A stretch of DNA of 6,371 nt from Candidatus Moraniibacteriota bacterium (GTDB taxonomy: Bacteria; Patescibacteriota; Minisyncoccia; Moranbacterales; GCA-2747515). Of the stretch, positions 5,161 to 6,371 are shown in pieces. The translations under genes were made by a program, and so were the position numbers. Every line of letters begins with the position of its first letter. Position 1 is the stretch's first letter. The notes under the pieces are model-generated. The model was given only the letters and a program-made list of their open reading frames with translations, ran no database searches and was not told the origin of the DNA. Location of the stretch: the NCBI GenBank assembly GCA_027016355.1, contig JALWAF010000085.1, positions 4,099-10,469 on the forward strand, given 5' to 3'.

Positions 5161-6187
5161 GTATATATTTTTTATTTAATTTTTTTGCAACTGCATTTAA
5201 ATTAACTTTTACAGTTGAGGGCTGCACGTAACGCATTTCTAATACGCGCTCAATAATTTCTTCCATTGTAAGTGGTTTATCGGACTTTTCCAACACATTT
5301 TCAATCACATCTCTCACTGTACCCTTAACATGATTATCTGTACTGAGTGTATAAACACCTCGCCCAACTAAAACAAAGTTATCATCGCGGATAAGTTCAT
5401 TATGCACTGTTTGTGGATGCGATTTTTTACCCTTTTTCCCAAGTCCATATGCATCTATCAATTCTGCTATTGTACGAAAGTGCATTGGTTCTTTTTTTTC
5501 TTTCATAATAAGTAACGCTTTTTCACGCACTCCTCGTGGAGAAATCTCATCCCATTCAACAATTCCCCATTTTTTAAAAGGATTTTGCTCAATTTCAGCA
5601 GATACTTCAAGGTACTTTTTTAATTGTTCATGTTCGATTGTATCATTTTTTAATTTTTCGTATAATCTTTCACTTGTATATGTTTTTTGTTTGATTTGTA
5701 ATATATCTTTGACTGTATTGTGTATTTGATTCCAATTATCAATATCAAAATCAGCAAGTGCCACAACATCATTTTTTACCGGATGTTTTTTGTCACTTAC
5801 AAACTTAATCTCATTCATTCCTTCAATCAAAAAACGAATAGCTCCATGCTCATCACGATTATTTCCGCCAAGAACAACAAGCTTATCAACTGTTATAATA
5901 CCAGCGTTATTTTCAATATGCGTAATAATTACATCTCGAGCACTTGTAAATATGTGATCATCGTCATTTATATTGCGAACACTTCGTAATCCAGACTGCA
6001 CAATTTGACGCACACGTTCCCGTGTTATACCATATTCATTACCAATTGCTTGTAGAGTCAGTGGCATTTTTTCACCAATACCAAATCTTTTTGCAATAAT
6101 CTCACGCGAACGTGACGGAGATTCCGCTAAAACAGTATGAAATACTGTGGAAAACTCCACATTATTATTATTATTTGTTGCATTCAT
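5141..6187 (-). CDS. Sigma-70 region 4 / HARE-HTH DNA-binding protein
   Basis: This gene encodes a 348-residue, soluble, probable transcription factor. Residues 25-71 match sigma-70 region 4: REIIAKRFGIGE, then the helix-turn-helix LQAIGNEYGITRERVRQIV and LRSVR. Residues 80-212 are a helical middle section that may hold another winged helix. Residues about 216-282 (GVREKALLIMKEKKEPMHF, HPQTVHNELIRDDNFVLVG, RGVYTL) are a HARE-HTH domain, as in the delta subunit RpoE of Firmicutes RNA polymerase. Residues 287-345 form a last winged helix (KPLTMEEIIERVLEMRYV, PSTVKVNL). Region 2, needed to melt promoters and bind -10, is absent, so it is not a complete sigma factor. An activator or RNA-polymerase accessory protein is more likely. 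The N-terminus has five consecutive Asn. A near-consensus promoter lies upstream. The start is supported because the next Met (41) falls inside region 4. Confidence 0.88.
   Translation of the reverse strand: MNATNNNNNVEFSTVFHTVLAESPSRSREIIAKRFGIGEKMPLTLQAIGNEYGITRERVRQIVQSGLRSVRNINDDDHIFTSARDVIITHIENNAGIITVDKLVVLGGNNRDEHGAIRFLIEGMNEIKFVSDKKHPVKNDVVALADFDIDNWNQIHNTVKDILQIKQKTYTSERLYEKLKNDTIEHEQLKKYLEVSAEIEQNPFKKWGIVEWDEISPRGVREKALLIMKEKKEPMHFRTIAELIDAYGLGKKGKKSHPQTVHNELIRDDNFVLVGRGVYTLSTDNHVKGTVRDVIENVLEKSDKPLTMEEIIERVLEMRYVQPSTVKVNLNAVAKKLNKKYILDTNAS
6161..6175. repeat. Trinucleotide repeat (AAT)5 encoding Asn5-Asn9
   Basis: Five perfect AAT units (ATT on the plus strand) lie in the fifth to ninth codons of the sigma4/HARE gene. 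Gain or loss of units would change only the number of Asn residues, so on-off phase variation is not expected. It may simply reflect AT-biased sequence in an unconstrained N-terminus. Confidence 0.8.
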
Positions 6188-6238
6188 AAAAATCTTTAAA
6201 ATTATCCTATAAATATATAAATTCTTTACTATCCAACT

Positions 6239-6267
6239 ATAATACCAAAAAAACGTTTCTTTGTCAA
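6239..6267 (-). promoter_or_regulatory. Sigma-70-type promoter of the sigma4/HARE gene
   Basis: The -35 box is TTGACA (6262-6267, perfect consensus), the spacer is 17 bases and the -10 box is TATTAT (6239-6244, five of six). The start would be near 6232, giving a leader of about 45 bases. The leader holds AGGA some 17 bases before the ATG, too distant to be a normal Shine-Dalgarno site, and a weak AAAGA closer in. The spacer contains the palindrome AAACGTTT and resembles the spacer of the alaS-operon promoter. Confidence 0.78.
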
Positions 6268-6281
6268 GTCCTAATTCTTAC

Positions 6282-6301
6282 ATTCTAGTAGCTAGTAGAA
6301 T
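6282..6301. repeat. Palindromic/direct-repeat element upstream of the sigma4/HARE promoter
   Basis: The 20-base element has arms ATTCTA and TAGAAT around TAGCTA, symmetric at all but two mirrored positions. It can also be read as a tandem duplication of CTAGTAG (6285-6291 and 6292-6298, plus strand). It starts 14 bases upstream of the -35 box, a position suited to an activator or repressor. The binding protein is unknown; self-regulation by the downstream gene is one option. Confidence 0.45.
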
Positions 6302-6311
6302 ACATAATAGG

Positions 6312-6328
6312 ATTATCTACAAGATAAT
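6312..6328. repeat. Perfect inverted repeat ATTATCT-n3-AGATAAT
   Basis: Seven-base arms separated by ACA (plus strand) lie in the gene-free right end of the window. The stem has only one G:C pair and no following T-run, so it is unlikely to be an intrinsic terminator on either strand. Its position 44 bases upstream of a -35 box fits a distal operator. The rest of 6188-6371 shows stops in the minus-strand frames I read and no recognisable gene. Confidence 0.4.
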
Positions 6329-6371
6329 AATAAAGGAATTTTTAAAAGAATTTAATAGAAAATATTGTAAA

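Noticed and set aside
5720..5989. Plus-strand open frame of 89 codons
   Set aside because: It is antisense to the sigma4/HARE gene and rich in Ile/Asn as expected for a shadow in AT-rich DNA.
6277..6308. Possible divergent plus-strand promoter (CTTACA with TACATAAT)
   Set aside because: The boxes are poor or badly spaced, and no plus-strand start codon with a reading frame follows before the window ends.

Overview
The window is a strongly AT-rich, gene-dense bacterial segment in which every supportable gene lies on the minus strand. It most resembles a Patescibacteria (Candidate Phyla Radiation) genome. The reasons are a VirD4/HerA-type ATPase whose N-terminal membrane half is encoded next to it, a CxxC-x17-CxxC zinc ribbon, a regulator joining sigma-70 region 4 to a HARE-type winged helix, a compact AlaS N-terminus, very short intergenic gaps and almost no Shine-Dalgarno sequences. 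This placement is inferred from gene-family knowledge, not from a phylogeny. The standard bacterial code explains all genes.

Layout in the direction of transcription (right to left). Positions 6371-6188 hold no gene but contain two inverted repeats and a near-consensus promoter (TTGACA-17-TATTAT). This promoter drives a 348-residue DNA-binding protein (6187-5141) with sigma region 4, HARE-HTH and a further C-terminal winged helix. After a 49-base gap with its own extended -10 promoter candidate come a 420-residue single-pass membrane protein (5091-3829) and, 26 bases on, a 584-residue hexameric DNA-pump-type ATPase (3802-2048) with a zinc ribbon and a charged tail. Four bases further on starts a 313-residue CaCA-family cation/Ca2+ exchanger (2043-1102), possibly with an internal promoter in the ATPase 3' end.

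The 96- to 102-base gap after the exchanger contains a second strong promoter (TTGAAA-17-TATGAT). It drives an operon of a coiled-coil protein (999-724), an 80-residue helical protein (718-476) and alaS, whose first 159 codons (479 to the left edge) are visible. The 80-residue gene overlaps alaS by four bases (ATGA).

How the genes may work together: the membrane protein and ATPase look like the two halves of one membrane-anchored DNA translocase that is often a single polypeptide in related genomes, with the transcription-factor-like protein encoded just ahead of them. The exchanger and the alaS operon look like housekeeping neighbours. The most interesting points are the split translocase with its zinc ribbon, the sigma4/HARE regulator at its head, and a shared unusual spacer in the two operon promoters. 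No RNA genes, CRISPR arrays or insertion sequences were seen.
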